From Vibrio coralliilyticus (lineage in GTDB: Bacteria; Pseudomonadota; Gammaproteobacteria; Enterobacterales; Vibrionaceae): a DNA stretch of 64,000 nt. How positions within the stretch are numbered: position 1 is the first letter of the stretch; each line of letters starts with the position of its first letter. The notes beneath the pieces are model-generated. The model ran no database searches. It worked only from the letters and a program-made list of their open reading frames with translations, and was not told where the DNA came from. Below are positions 1-8,799 of this stretch, piece after piece. Location of the stretch: the NCBI RefSeq assembly GCF_024449095.1, contig NZ_CP024628.1, positions 806,001 to 870,000 on the forward strand, written 5' to 3'. Both the position numbers and the translations under genes were made by a program.

Positions 1-669
1 TACTCGGTGCTGACTCCCAATCTGAGAGGCTTCGAACAAGCCCTAAACACCAGTGCCGATGAAGTCGCGGTATTCACATCGGCTTCAGAAGGTTTCTGTC
101 AGAAGAACATCAACTGTTCTATTGAAGAAAGCCTGGAAAGATTTCGCCCAGTGGTGGCTCAAGCAAAAGACAAAGGCATTCCGGTTAGAGGTTACTTATC
201 CTGTATCGTCGATTGCCCTTATGACGGCCCAACCGAGCCCAGTCAGGTCGCCAAGGTTGCTCAAGCACTGCTTGATCTTGGTTGCTATGAAGTGTCTCTT
301 GGAGACACGATTGGTACGGGTACGCCAGTACGAATTGCGAACATGCTCAACGCGGTTTTTGAGCGAGTGCCTTCACAACAGGTCGCTGTTCATTTCCATG
401 ACACTTGGGGACAAGCGCTTGCCAATATATACCAAGCTCTTCAAATGGGCGTTCGTGTTGTAGATAGCAGCGTAGCAGGTTTAGGGGGATGCCCTTATGC
501 CGCAGGCGCTTCTGGTAACGTAGCGACAGAAGATGTGGTTTACCTTTGCCAAGGTTTAGGGATTGAAACAGGCGTAGATCTAAACCGTCTCGCTCAGGCT
601 GGATGGGAAATCAGCGACGCCTTAGCGCGCCAGCCGACTTCCAAAGTTTCACTGGCTTTGCGTAGCTAA
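1..669 (+). CDS. mvaB: Hydroxymethylglutaryl-CoA lyase, C-terminal part (5' end outside window)
   Basis: This is the last 222 codons of an HMG-CoA lyase, the TIM-barrel enzyme that cleaves HMG-CoA to acetyl-CoA and acetoacetate at the end of leucine degradation. The frame is open to base 1, so the apparent GTG at position 7 is an internal valine and the true start lies upstream. The family signature GLGGCPYAxGASGNVATED is present near residue 160, with the active-site cysteine in GGCPYA. The metal-binding His pair is seen in VHFHDTWGQ. Leucine or isovalerate catabolic genes are expected upstream by family habit but cannot be seen. Its 3' end overlaps the convergent EamA gene by 21 bases. Confidence 0.9.
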   Translation, partial: YSVLTPNLRGFEQALNTSADEVAVFTSASEGFCQKNINCSIEESLERFRPVVAQAKDKGIPVRGYLSCIVDCPYDGPTEPSQVAKVAQALLDLGCYEVSLGDTIGTGTPVRIANMLNAVFERVPSQQVAVHFHDTWGQALANIYQALQMGVRVVDSSVAGLGGCPYAAGASGNVATEDVVYLCQGLGIETGVDLNRLAQAGWEISDALARQPTSKVSLALRS

Positions 670-1590
670 CAAACTCTCTCTATTTTTGGGCTGATAGGAT
701 TGAAGTAACAAGCAAACCATTATCAGCCCAATTCCTCCCCACCCTGACACGCCAATATGCTCTCCGACTACGACTACGGCAAATACTGCTGCTACAGCAG
801 GCTCAAACAGCGTCAACAAACTCGCTTTGCTGGCAGACACCGTTTTTAACCCATAACCAAAGCAGACATAGCCAAGAAACATTGGAACAAACGCCATGTA
901 CAAAGCGACGGATGTATTTATTGGTGTCGCAAACAAATTACCACCAGTAAAAAACAATGAAGGTAACAACAATAGTGAACCCAGCCCGAAAATACTCCCC
1001 ATCGCAGATTTGGAATGTATGCCTTCAGTGATGAGCATTTTGGCTGCCCACGCGTAAGTGGCATAGGTGAAACCCGCAAGCAATCCGAGCGCTATTCCTA
1101 TGAATTTCATGTGTTGAATATCAGTTTGTGTGGAAGTTGATGTCTCTGATAGAGTCAGTAAAAGGATACCAGTTGCGCCCACGATGAGGCTTATCACCCA
1201 GCGGGTATCGATTGTTTTCTCTTTGCCAAACAGGCACTCCAGAAATGCAACGAAGAATGGCGCACTCGCGATAGAGACTACCGTCCCAATCGCCACACCG
1301 GCCATTCTCATAGAGCTATAAAACGCGAGAGGGTAAACGGCCAAAGCAAGTGCTCCGGTCAACAAAATAGCTTTATTGGATTTCAATATGCGCCGATCTT
1401 TTCTGATCGTGTTGCAAGCAAACAGAGCCAGGAGAAGTCCACCCACACCCATAGAAAAAGCACCAATAGCCAACGGGCTTATATCAGGCGCATACGTGGC
1501 TGCGGTACCAGTCGTCCCCCACAATAAAGAAGCAAACAGGATGACCAGAACTCCAAGATGTCCATTGTGTGTTTTTAGCGTCTGACTCAT
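649..1590 (-). CDS. EamA/DMT-family inner-membrane exporter
   Basis: A 313-residue polytopic protein with about ten hydrophobic segments and two related halves, as in EamA (drug/metabolite transporter) permeases. The family-typical opening WGTTGTAATYA lies near residue 24. The frame extends upstream to 1728, but the start at 1590 was chosen because the purine-rich AAAGAGACA lies just before that ATG and the extra 46 residues do not look like a transporter N-terminus. The substrate cannot be told from sequence; relatives export amino acids or metabolites. It lies downstream of two AraC regulator genes and a LysE exporter on the same strand, so it may belong to one efflux block. Confidence 0.8.
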   Translation of the reverse strand: MSQTLKTHNGHLGVLVILFASLLWGTTGTAATYAPDISPLAIGAFSMGVGGLLLALFACNTIRKDRRILKSNKAILLTGALALAVYPLAFYSSMRMAGVAIGTVVSIASAPFFVAFLECLFGKEKTIDTRWVISLIVGATGILLLTLSETSTSTQTDIQHMKFIGIALGLLAGFTYATYAWAAKMLITEGIHSKSAMGSIFGLGSLLLLPSLFFTGGNLFATPINTSVALYMAFVPMFLGYVCFGYGLKTVSASKASLLTLFEPAVAAVFAVVVVGEHIGVSGWGGIGLIMVCLLLQSYQPKNRESLLATQSQ

Positions 1591-1696
1591 AGCTGTCTCT
1601 TTGTATTTATCATTTTGATAAGCACAGCTTAAACAAGCAAAGAGCATAAGACTTTGCAGAAAAGACACTTTACTTGATTTTATAGACTCAATTTCA

Positions 1697-2407
1697 TCAA
1701 CCACGTAGCTCTCGGGGAGACAGCCCAAATGATAATGAAAAACGTCGGCTAAAGGCTGACAGGTCAGCGTACCCGACTCTCTCAGCTATTAACTGAACTG
1801 GGATATCCGTATGCGTGAGGAGTGCCTTGGCTTTTTCCATTCTTTGCTTGGTCACGTATTGCAGAACACTTAATCCAGTGGATTGTTTAAAGATCTTTTT
1901 AAACTGCGTCGGGCTCAAACAGGCGACCTTAGCTAAGTTATCTACCGTAATCTCTCTGGCTAGGTCTTCCTCGATATGATGCAGCACGGCTCTAACCCTA
2001 TGATCAAGTTGCTGCCCGGCCTGTTGTTCCGCCAATAGCTTCATAAACATGTCGACCATTGGCTCTTCGATGGTAGGGGTTACCCGATGCTGAAGCTGAG
2101 ATTCAACAAATGTTAGGTAGGACTGAAGTGGTGAAGAAATCGGAAAAACCAGAGTGTCCATATTCAACAAATTCTCTGGCATGGTGTTTAAATCAGCGAC
2201 AATGAAACGCGCAGCCTCTTTAGCGCGAAAATGGTGAAAAGTGTTGGCCTGTATCACCACGCACTCACCGACCGACACTTTTCCTTGATAGCCTTCCAGC
2301 TCAATAATGATGGTACCTAAAATAGGAAGCACAAGTTGATGATGTTCATGAGCATGGCCTCTACGTTGACGGGTATAGGCTCGAATGGTGAGATTGTTTT
2401 CCAACAT
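1697..2407 (-). CDS. AraC-family transcriptional regulator with cupin sensor domain
   Basis: A 236-residue regulator. Residues about 10-75 form a small cupin-like ligand domain (HEHHQLVLP, then GECVVIQANTFHHF). The last 100 residues are the double helix-turn-helix AraC domain, including VAERVGYAD-type second-helix sequence (IAERVGYADLSAFSRRF) and the terminal GLSPRELR. The frame can be read from a TTG at 2428, but the ATG at 2407 has a GGAG about 13 bases upstream, so 2407 is preferred. That start lies 10 bases past the stop of the preceding AraC gene, which suggests co-transcription. The likely targets are the adjacent EamA or LysE exporters, by position only. Confidence 0.8.
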   Translation of the reverse strand: MLENNLTIRAYTRQRRGHAHEHHQLVLPILGTIIIELEGYQGKVSVGECVVIQANTFHHFRAKEAARFIVADLNTMPENLLNMDTLVFPISSPLQSYLTFVESQLQHRVTPTIEEPMVDMFMKLLAEQQAGQQLDHRVRAVLHHIEEDLAREITVDNLAKVACLSPTQFKKIFKQSTGLSVLQYVTKQRMEKAKALLTHTDIPVQLIAERVGYADLSAFSRRFSLSFGLSPRELRG

Positions 2408-2417
2408 CGGACTGGGT

Positions 2418-3230
2418 TCACTCCACAAAGTGAGACTGATAAAACTTAGGTGTCACAGCAAGTTTCTTTTTAAAATGTCGCTGAAAATGCGCTTGATCTG
2501 AGAAGCCTAGATTGTTGGCAACATCAACAATATCTTCTCCAGACTTGAGCATCACTTTCGCACGCTTTATCTTTTCGTCCATAAGATAAGCGTATGGCGG
2601 TAACCCATACTGGTCCTTGAAAGCACGTAGAAGCTGATACCGGCTCATTCCCACTTCCTCTGCTAACGCTTCTAGGGAATGGGAGTTACTCAGTTCATCC
2701 ATTAACTTCTCGCGCACCACCGCAAGACTCGACAAGCCGGTCTTTGCCATCGGTTTAACTCTCTGTCGAGAACTAAGCTCAATAAAATCATATAAACAAG
2801 ATTGAGCTAACAACACATTTTCTTCGCTCTGAAGCGCGGAAAAAAGAGTCAAATATCGTTGCTGAAATTCCGGATGACGCTCTAAATCGTTTTCAAAAGC
2901 TAGGTAGTCATATCGTTGATTCGAACTCATTTCTCGCTGAATTTCACCCATTTCCAGCGCATCAACAAACAACATACTATAGGACCATGTACCTTGGTGT
3001 GGATTACACGAATGAATATCTGCAGGGTTAATAGTAACGATATCCCCCTGCCCAATTTGATGTGTATTGCGCCGATTTCGGTAATCTGCACGGCCCTGAT
3101 TGATAATGCCAAATGAAAATTCATCATGGGAGTGAGCGTCATAACATGCCGTCGACTGATTGGCGACACGTAGCTCGATCCATGGAAGAACCGTACTCTG
3201 TTTGAAGCTCGCACTTTTATCTTTCTTCAT
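2418..3230 (-). CDS. AraC-family transcriptional regulator
   Basis: A 270-residue AraC regulator. The N-terminal half is an AraC-type cupin (DAHSHDEFSFGIINQG, residues about 31-46, then GDIVTINPADIHSCNP). The C-terminal 100 residues carry two helix-turn-helix motifs (LAEEVGMSRYQLLRAFK and VANNLGFSDQAHFQRHFKK). This is the layout of regulators that commonly control adjacent LysE exporters. It starts 16 bases after the stop of the LysE gene, on the same strand, so regulator and exporter are probably one transcript. A second, unlike AraC gene follows directly. Confidence 0.85.
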   Translation of the reverse strand: MKKDKSASFKQSTVLPWIELRVANQSTACYDAHSHDEFSFGIINQGRADYRNRRNTHQIGQGDIVTINPADIHSCNPHQGTWSYSMLFVDALEMGEIQREMSSNQRYDYLAFENDLERHPEFQQRYLTLFSALQSEENVLLAQSCLYDFIELSSRQRVKPMAKTGLSSLAVVREKLMDELSNSHSLEALAEEVGMSRYQLLRAFKDQYGLPPYAYLMDEKIKRAKVMLKSGEDIVDVANNLGFSDQAHFQRHFKKKLAVTPKFYQSHFVE

Positions 3231-3246
3231 TCTCTCACCATCGCAT

Positions 3247-3840
3247 TCAGAGCCAAATCATCACGACAGACGCGCATAACATCATTGCCATGAATCTATT
3301 AAATTGGCGGTGAGCTCTTGGATTTGCAAGTCGATTCGCTAAAACACGGCCAATCATCGCCCATATGCCAACCCCGATCACACAGACTAATAATGAAACC
3401 AGAGTAAAGAGCCACAAGGAATATTGTTCATTTTCCTGCCCTATTACATAAAGACTTACGCCGGACATCGCTACCAACCATGCCTTAGGGTTGAGTATTT
3501 GAGTCAAACTTCCGGTCACCCAGCCGGAACTCTTCCCTTGTTGAACAGTGACACCTTGTACCGGCGCTGCAAAGATTTGGTAAGCAAGGTAAAACAAGAA
3601 GCTACTTCCAACTAACTGCATCCAAAACTCAAGCTTCGGTAACGTCGAAGCCAGTGTTTGCATCATCTGCCCGGTACCAAACACGACAGCAGCATACGCT
3701 ATCGATGCGCCCAGAACGTGCTTTGACGCAGCCCTTAGCCCATCATTTACCGCAGTAGTTGTCGCTAATAAATTCACAGGGCCAGGTGTCACGGCTCCAA
3801 CGAATGCAAACACCACCATCGCCAATATCAAATTTTCCAT
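3247..3840 (-). CDS. LysE/RhtB-family amino-acid exporter
   Basis: A 197-residue inner-membrane protein with about six hydrophobic segments. The LysE/RhtB signature GAVTPGPVNLLATT is near residue 15 and the conserved NPKAWL near residue 117 (QILNPKAWLVAMSG). The length matches the family (about 200-210). The start has an excellent ribosome binding site, AGGAG, 8 bases upstream. Family members export amino acids or homoserine lactone-type compounds; the substrate here is not decidable. It is first in a run of three same-strand genes with two AraC regulators. Confidence 0.88.
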   Translation of the reverse strand: MENLILAMVVFAFVGAVTPGPVNLLATTTAVNDGLRAASKHVLGASIAYAAVVFGTGQMMQTLASTLPKLEFWMQLVGSSFLFYLAYQIFAAPVQGVTVQQGKSSGWVTGSLTQILNPKAWLVAMSGVSLYVIGQENEQYSLWLFTLVSLLVCVIGVGIWAMIGRVLANRLANPRAHRQFNRFMAMMLCASVVMIWL

Positions 3841-4176
3841 CTCGTTATCTCCTCTTTTTTACCAAGATAACGACTAGGAGAAAGCCAGTATTGAACGATA
3901 TTGCAGAGCATCACTCATTGGAAACAGGCTAAATAGCAACAAGTCAGGCAGAACATCTAATACCTTTACCTTTGCGGTAGCCAATCCAATCTTGCCAAAG
4001 TTCCTAACATTTATAATCTCCCCTCTACCTAAATTTTCTTGTTCGAATAATTCGAACAAGTGCGTTAGTTTTATCCGATTTCTTCTCACCTCATCGGCAC
4101 TTAAACTTAGTTTTAACCACTGAGGGAAAGGTATAAACCCTCTACTACTAAATTTGAAAAATTTGAGGAAGATAGT
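3841..4176. other. Divergent intergenic region between LysE exporter and DoxX operon
   Basis: About 336 bases holding the promoters for both directions. The only conspicuous structure is the palindrome at 4038-4060. A 71-codon open frame on the minus strand (3874-4089) runs through it without an evident ribosome binding site or family resemblance, and is not accepted as a gene. Confidence 0.6.
4038..4060. promoter_or_regulatory. Inverted repeat, candidate operator upstream of DoxX-pirin
   Basis: Two perfect 10-base arms, CTTGTTCGAA and TTCGAACAAG, separated by TAA. It lies about 117 bases before the DoxX start and is long enough for a dimeric MarR-, LysR- or TetR-type repressor. No T-rich tail follows either arm, which argues against a terminator. 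The binding protein is unknown; no obvious regulator of that type sits beside it. Confidence 0.5.
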
Positions 4177-4620
4177 ATGAAAGCTCTATTAAAAACACTG
4201 ACAGAATCAAACGCAGGCTACAGTGCGTTGGCCTTACGTATTCCGGTCGGCATTATATTTATGGCGCATGGTGCACAAAAATTGTTTGGCTGGTTTGGTG
4301 GCTATGGCTTAGAAGGCACAGGTCAATGGATGGCATCTATCGGCCTTGGACCCGGTGTTCTGATGGCATTTTTAGCCGGTAGTGCTGAGTTCTTTGGTGG
4401 TTTGCTCATCTTACTTGGCATGCTTACTCGCCCAGCTTCTGTCGCTCTTGCCTTTACTATGCTTGTTGCCATTTTCTCAGTTCACTTTGAAAACGGTCTG
4501 TTCATGGCAAACAATGGCTATGAGTTTGGGTTAGCACTCATGGCAGCAAGCATTTCATTGGCATTATCGGGATCAGGTAAAGCCGGTCTCGATCAATATA
4601 TCGCAAAGACACTCGCTTAA
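4177..4620 (+). CDS. DoxX-family integral membrane protein
   Basis: A 147-residue protein with four hydrophobic segments. The opening ALRIPVGIIFMAHGAQKLFGWFGG is the standard DoxX first helix. The start has a strong site (GAGGAA) about 6 bases upstream. DoxX proteins are poorly understood; some contribute to redox or thiosulfate-quinone chemistry. Here it is followed after 23 bases by a pirin gene, a common pairing in proteobacteria, so the two are probably one operon responding to oxidative or electrophile stress. The stress role is inference. Confidence 0.88.
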   Translation: MKALLKTLTESNAGYSALALRIPVGIIFMAHGAQKLFGWFGGYGLEGTGQWMASIGLGPGVLMAFLAGSAEFFGGLLILLGMLTRPASVALAFTMLVAIFSVHFENGLFMANNGYEFGLALMAASISLALSGSGKAGLDQYIAKTLA

Positions 4621-4643
4621 TCCCAAACTAGGAGGGCATTATT

Positions 4644-5339
4644 ATGATTACCGTAAGACATTCAAATGACCGTGGTAGAGCAAGTTTTGGCTGGCTGGAC
4701 AGTAAACATACGTTCTCCTTTGGCAATTACTATGACTCACAGCACATGGGTTTCTCAGCGCTACGAGTCATTAATGACGATGTTGTTCAGCCAAGTGCCG
4801 GGTTTGCCACACATGGCCATCGAGATATGGAGATCGTTAGTTATGTTCTACAAGGTTCCATCGAACACAAAGACAGTCAAGGCAATATTCAAACCTTACC
4901 TGCCGGAGAGTTCCAGCTTATGTCCGCTGGGCGTGGTATCTATCATAGTGAATACAATGCGTCTGACTCCGAAACTCTGCGATTTCTACAGATTTGGATT
5001 CAACCAAATACGTTTGGTAAAGAGCCCAGCTATCAGCAAAAAGATTTTGGTCACACAGAAGGCTTAACACCTATCGCCACACCTGATGGTCGCGATGGCA
5101 CCTTACATATAAAACAGGATGCCTTTCTAAATCAATTGATTTTGTCGCCAGGCCAACACATTGACTATGAAGTTGTACAAGGAAGAAATGTTTATATCCA
5201 TCAAATTAAAGGGCAACTGACAGTCGATAGCACCATTCTTCATCAAGGTGACGGTGCAAAAGTGGAAGATACCACTTCTCTTTCTTTTGCAAACACAGGA
5301 GAAGAAATGGTGACTGCACTGGTATTTGACCTGCCGTAA
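4644..5339 (+). CDS. Pirin family protein
   Basis: A 231-residue bicupin of the usual pirin length. The family motif FATHGHRDMEIVSYVLQGSIEHKDS (about residues 53-77) carries the metal-binding residues His56, His58 and a later His/Glu in SAGRGIYHSEYN. Pirins of this size (YhhW type) bind a divalent metal, and some are quercetin dioxygenases; the actual substrate here is unknown. The start has a near-perfect AGGAGG 8-9 bases upstream. It is co-directional with the DoxX gene 23 bases before it. Confidence 0.9.
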   Translation: MITVRHSNDRGRASFGWLDSKHTFSFGNYYDSQHMGFSALRVINDDVVQPSAGFATHGHRDMEIVSYVLQGSIEHKDSQGNIQTLPAGEFQLMSAGRGIYHSEYNASDSETLRFLQIWIQPNTFGKEPSYQQKDFGHTEGLTPIATPDGRDGTLHIKQDAFLNQLILSPGQHIDYEVVQGRNVYIHQIKGQLTVDSTILHQGDGAKVEDTTSLSFANTGEEMVTALVFDLP

Positions 5340-5352
5340 ATTCCTCTAGATT

Positions 5353-5385
5353 ACCTCAGGGAAAAAGCGTACCTCCCTGAGGTTT
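5353..5385. terminator. Hairpin between convergent pirin and small-protein genes
   Basis: Perfect 10-base arms ACCTCAGGGA and TCCCTGAGGT with an 11-base loop, placed between two genes that end towards each other. The T tail is short in both directions, so efficiency as a terminator is uncertain. Confidence 0.55.
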
Positions 5386-5390
5386 CAACG

Positions 5391-5651
5391 CTAATTTTCC
5401 AAAACTTCAGCTGTTCGGCTAGCCAATTTTGTTATGAGAGCTTCTCTTCTAAGTTCGAGAATGTCATCTATAATTCTCTCTTTGCCACTTAAACCAAAAT
5501 GTTCAGAGTAGTTCTTGATTGTGTCCACTTCGTGCCTATCCAGCTTGTACACATTACGCTTCAGATACGCCTCAGCTTCACTTTTTATTAATCCATTATC
5601 TTGTAGCTTTTTGATGATAATATCGTCTAGCGTGTTCAACTTTCTTGTCAT
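5391..5651 (-). CDS. Small soluble protein of unknown function (86 aa)
   Basis: I do not recognise a family. The protein is charged and mostly helical in character, with no membrane segment or signal peptide and no cysteine. A run near the middle (NYSEHFGLSGKERIIDDILELRREA) resembles an amphipathic helix pair. The start is preceded by AGAAGAAA, an acceptable ribosome binding site. It stands alone between a pirin gene and a long AT-rich spacer. Coding is supported by the site and the sensible amino-acid composition only. Confidence 0.5.
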   Translation of the reverse strand: MTRKLNTLDDIIIKKLQDNGLIKSEAEAYLKRNVYKLDRHEVDTIKNYSEHFGLSGKERIIDDILELRREALITKLASRTAEVLEN

Positions 5652-6184
5652 TTTCTTCTGCTTCTAACCGTAAATTTCGTACATCATTCTAAAAAACGAA
5701 CTAAAAGTAATATCCGGACGGGAAAGTACCTTCTGTCTATGACAAGAAAGTGACAATTTTCCGCCATTGCTCCAATGCTCGTATTCAGTGCTGTACTCTC
5801 TCATTGACAACGCGAATTGATATTCACCAATAAAACATAAATCATCACAAATCACTTATTATGAGCCCTAACGCAAATTTGTCTGCTGTTCAAACTTTAA
5901 TCACACAGTTTTATATTTCAGCTACGAATACAGTATTAACAACTATATTAAAAACCGAATTATCATCAATAATTCCACTTTTCATGCAAAAAGCAGTGAA
6001 GAAGTTCAATTTATCCATCTAGAGTTAGCGAATATCAGAATTGTTTGTTGGATCAAGTTTTCCGCCAAAGATGTTGCGGACCTATTTATAAAATGAATAA
6101 TACCCATTTGTTACACACATGTAACAAACACAACATCTATATAAATAATATTCATATAAACCATAATGCATAGGCAGGAAAAGC
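5652..6184. other. AT-rich intergenic region upstream of the sodium:alanine symporter gene
   Basis: About 530 bases. A 63-codon minus-strand frame (5664-5855) could follow the same promoter as the 86-residue gene but has a weak start and no recognisable family. The final 150 bases are strongly AT-rich and must hold the symporter promoter; TGTTACACACATGTAACA-like symmetry around 6109-6126 is visible, with arms GTTACA and TGTAAC. Confidence 0.5.
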
Positions 6185-7738
6185 ATGACAAAGCGTATAT
6201 CGCTTGCCGTTTTGGCAAGTCTTTTTGCAGGTAGCGCTGCGGCATCCAACTTGGATGACAAAATCAACGAAGTCGTTGCACCTATCGTCAACCCATTTGT
6301 AGGAATGATCTTCTCAACCATTCCTTTCCCTTTTACAGACGTACAGGTGCCTTGGATCGTTCTTTGGTTGGTTGTTGCGGCAAGCTTCTTTACCTTTTAC
6401 CTTGGCTTCATCAACTTCCGTGGTTTCAAACACGCAGTTCAATTAGTCTCCGGTAAGTTTTCAGATCCAAAAGCCAAAGAAGATGGCGAGGTATCTCACT
6501 TCCAAGCACTGACTACAGCGCTATCTGGTACTGTTGGTCTTGGTAACATCGCTGGTGTTGCGGTCGCAGTTTCTATCGGTGGCGCAGGTGCAACATTCTG
6601 GATGATCCTTGCTGGCCTACTTGGTATGTCGAGTAAGTTTGTAGAATGTGCTCTTGGTGTGAAATATCGTAACACCAACCCAGACGGTTCTGTTTCTGGT
6701 GGTCCTATGTACTACCTAAGCAAAGGTCTAGCTAAACGCGGTAACGCTGCATTTGGCCGTACCCTAGCAGTCCTGTTCTCTGTGTTTGCGATTGGTGGTT
6801 CTCTTGGTGGTGGTAACATGTTCCAAGCTAACCAAGCGTTCAAGCAGGTAGTCGGTGTAACAGGTGGCGACGCTTCGTTCTTTGCTGATAAAGGCTGGTT
6901 GTTTGGTCTTATCCTAGCTGTCATCGTTGGTATTGTTATCATTGGTGGTATTAAGTCTATCGCTAAAGTGACAGAGAAAGTAGTTCCTTTCATGGCGACC
7001 ATTTATGTCGGTGCGGCACTTATCATCATCCTAATGAACTTCGACCGCATTGATGACGCATTTGGCGCTATCTTTAACGGAGCATTCACTGGTGAAGGTA
7101 TTGCTGGTGGCGTAATCGGTGTGCTTATCCAAGGTTTCAAACGTGCAGCATTCTCGAACGAAGCGGGTGTGGGTTCTGCGGCTATTGCTCACTCAGCAGT
7201 TAAAACAAAAGAACCAATGTCAGAAGGTTTCGTGTCTCTGCTAGAACCGTTCATCGATACCGTTGTAATTTGTACTATGACGGCTCTAGTTATCATCATC
7301 ACGGGTTACCTAGATACTGATACTGGTCTAGCAGGTGTTGAACTGACTTCAGCGGCATTCGGTAGTGCGATCAGCTGGTTCCCTTACATTCTTGCTATTG
7401 CCGTTGTTCTGTTTGCTTTCTCTACCATGATCTCTTGGTCTTACTACGGTCTGAAAGCGTGGACTTACCTATTCGGAGAGAGCAAAACAGCGGAGCTTAT
7501 CTTCAAAGTTAAATTCTGTATCTTCGTTGTGATTGGGGCAGCAATGAACTTAGGCCCTGTTATCGACTTCTCTGATGCGATGATCTTTGCAATGGCATTG
7601 GTGAACATCATCGGTCTTTATATCCTAGTTCCTGAAGTGAAGCGCGATCTTGCTGATTACCTTGAACGTTTCAATGCTGGTAAGGTCTACAAAGTACAGC
7701 AACAGAAACAAACGCAGACTGAAGCCGTAGAGCAATAA
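6185..7738 (+). CDS. Sodium:alanine symporter family (AGCS) transporter
   Basis: A 517-residue inner-membrane protein of the alanine-or-glycine:cation symporter family. The family signature [22 protein letters not shown] lies at about 117-138 and [16 protein letters not shown] at about 322-337. About ten membrane segments follow an N-terminal segment that itself resembles a signal peptide (ending SAAAS), as in several Vibrio AGCS proteins. It imports alanine or glycine with sodium. The start has AGGCAGGA upstream. It is monocistronic, closed by a 15-base-pair terminator. Codon use is visibly GGT/CGT-rich, which suggests high expression. Confidence 0.92.
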   Translation: MTKRISLAVLASLFAGSAAASNLDDKINEVVAPIVNPFVGMIFSTIPFPFTDVQVPWIVLWLVVAASFFTFYLGFINFRGFKHAVQLVSGKFSDPKAKEDGEVSHFQALTTALSGTVGLGNIAGVAVAVSIGGAGATFWMILAGLLGMSSKFVECALGVKYRNTNPDGSVSGGPMYYLSKGLAKRGNAAFGRTLAVLFSVFAIGGSLGGGNMFQANQAFKQVVGVTGGDASFFADKGWLFGLILAVIVGIVIIGGIKSIAKVTEKVVPFMATIYVGAALIIILMNFDRIDDAFGAIFNGAFTGEGIAGGVIGVLIQGFKRAAFSNEAGVGSAAIAHSAVKTKEPMSEGFVSLLEPFIDTVVICTMTALVIIITGYLDTDTGLAGVELTSAAFGSAISWFPYILAIAVVLFAFSTMISWSYYGLKAWTYLFGESKTAELIFKVKFCIFVVIGAAMNLGPVIDFSDAMIFAMALVNIIGLYILVPEVKRDLADYLERFNAGKVYKVQQQKQTQTEAVEQ

Positions 7739-7752
7739 ACACCTCCCTCTCT

Positions 7753-7789
7753 AATAATAAACCCGGCATTTTCGCCGGGTTTATTATTT
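7753..7789. terminator. Bidirectional intrinsic terminator
   Basis: Perfect 15-base stem (7753-7767 with 7774-7788) around the loop ATTTTC, GC-rich at its core (ACCCGGC/GCCGGGT) with A/T-rich base. It separates the symporter gene from the convergent LysR gene, whose stop codon lies inside the right arm. Confidence 0.9.
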
Positions 7790-8674
7790 CCTCTTGATGT
7801 CGTCTTTCCAACATTCCACTAAAAAGTCTATAAATTGCCTAACCACTGGCTGCTGATAACTACGAGATAAATACACAGCCCAAAGGGCATAACTTGGACA
7901 GTGACAGTCACGGAGAATCGAGACTAATTCCCCCTTTTCTATCAATGGATTCGCCAAGTCACACGGCAAGCGAATAATGCCTTTGCCATTGAGAGCGACC
8001 TTAACCAAGGTTCCTAAGTCGTTCGCTCTAATGTTACCTGATACTGAAACATCGATCGTTTGATTATCTTTAACAAACGACCAGTTTTTCGTGTTTAAAT
8101 GTGTTAAGCAATTATGCTCGCTTAACTCTTCAGCTACTTTCGGCTCTCCGACGCTATCCAAATAAGTTTGCGAAGCACATACCGCCATATCAATAGCCAT
8201 CAATCGACGAGCAATAAGATTGTCTGCGGGTGTATCGGTAAATCTGAGTGCAACATCGACCCTTTCATCCACTAACTCTGAATATTGATCCGAAGCCAAT
8301 ATGTCAATAACGACCTGCGGATATCGCGAGACAAATTTCTCGACGATATCTATCAATAAGTTTTGTGCAAGCCCTATAGGGGAGGCAACTCTAATTGTCC
8401 CAATTAACGCGTCCTTACGATTATTCGCTTCCAGCTCTAATGCAGCAGCCTCGTCCAAAATGCGTTGGCATCGTACATACGCTTGCTCACCAGCATCCGT
8501 CAGGCTGACTTTTCTTGTTGTACGATGAAGCAAGCGCTGTTGAAGCCAACTTTCAATCTCCTGAACGTGACGCGACACCTGTAGACGGCTGATATCGAGT
8601 GCATCCGACGCTTTGGTAAAACTCTTAGTGTTCGCTACTTCTATAAAACTTCTGATTGCGGTTAGGCGATCCAT
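7784..8674 (-). CDS. LysR-family transcriptional regulator
   Basis: A 296-residue LysR regulator: winged helix-turn-helix at residues 1-60 (SFTKASDALDISRLQVSRHVQEIE) and a substrate-binding domain from about 90 on. The motif RLLHRTTRKVSLTDAG is typical of the CrgA/DsdC-like subgroup that regulates a divergent gene. It is divergent from the NAD(P)-binding reductase gene at 8800, and an inverted repeat lies between them, so that gene is the probable target. The inducer is unknown. Confidence 0.9.
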   Translation of the reverse strand: MDRLTAIRSFIEVANTKSFTKASDALDISRLQVSRHVQEIESWLQQRLLHRTTRKVSLTDAGEQAYVRCQRILDEAAALELEANNRKDALIGTIRVASPIGLAQNLLIDIVEKFVSRYPQVVIDILASDQYSELVDERVDVALRFTDTPADNLIARRLMAIDMAVCASQTYLDSVGEPKVAEELSEHNCLTHLNTKNWSFVKDNQTIDVSVSGNIRANDLGTLVKVALNGKGIIRLPCDLANPLIEKGELVSILRDCHCPSYALWAVYLSRSYQQPVVRQFIDFLVECWKDDIKRK

Positions 8675-8698
8675 ATATCACCATTAGTCACATAAAAG

Positions 8699-8713
8699 GA
8701 TACAATGTGTATC
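8699..8713. promoter_or_regulatory. Inverted repeat in LysR/reductase divergent promoter
   Basis: Arms GATACA and TGTATC around ATG, 25 bases from the LysR start and 87 bases from the reductase start. The size and position fit a dimer-binding operator, probably for the adjacent LysR protein or for an HxlR/MarR-type factor. This is an inference from symmetry and location. Confidence 0.45.
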
Positions 8714-8799
8714 ATTATGGCTAATTTATAACTCATTTAACACCTATTAGACTGCAATTGTTGTCAATAAATACAAAATAACTCATAGGAGAAACAAAG

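Noticed and set aside
3874..4089. 71-codon minus-strand frame upstream of the DoxX gene
   Set aside because: No ribosome binding site, no family resemblance, and it covers the palindrome in a promoter region.
5664..5855. 63-codon minus-strand frame before the 86-residue gene
   Set aside because: Weak start and no recognisable features. It could be a real upstream partner but cannot be supported.
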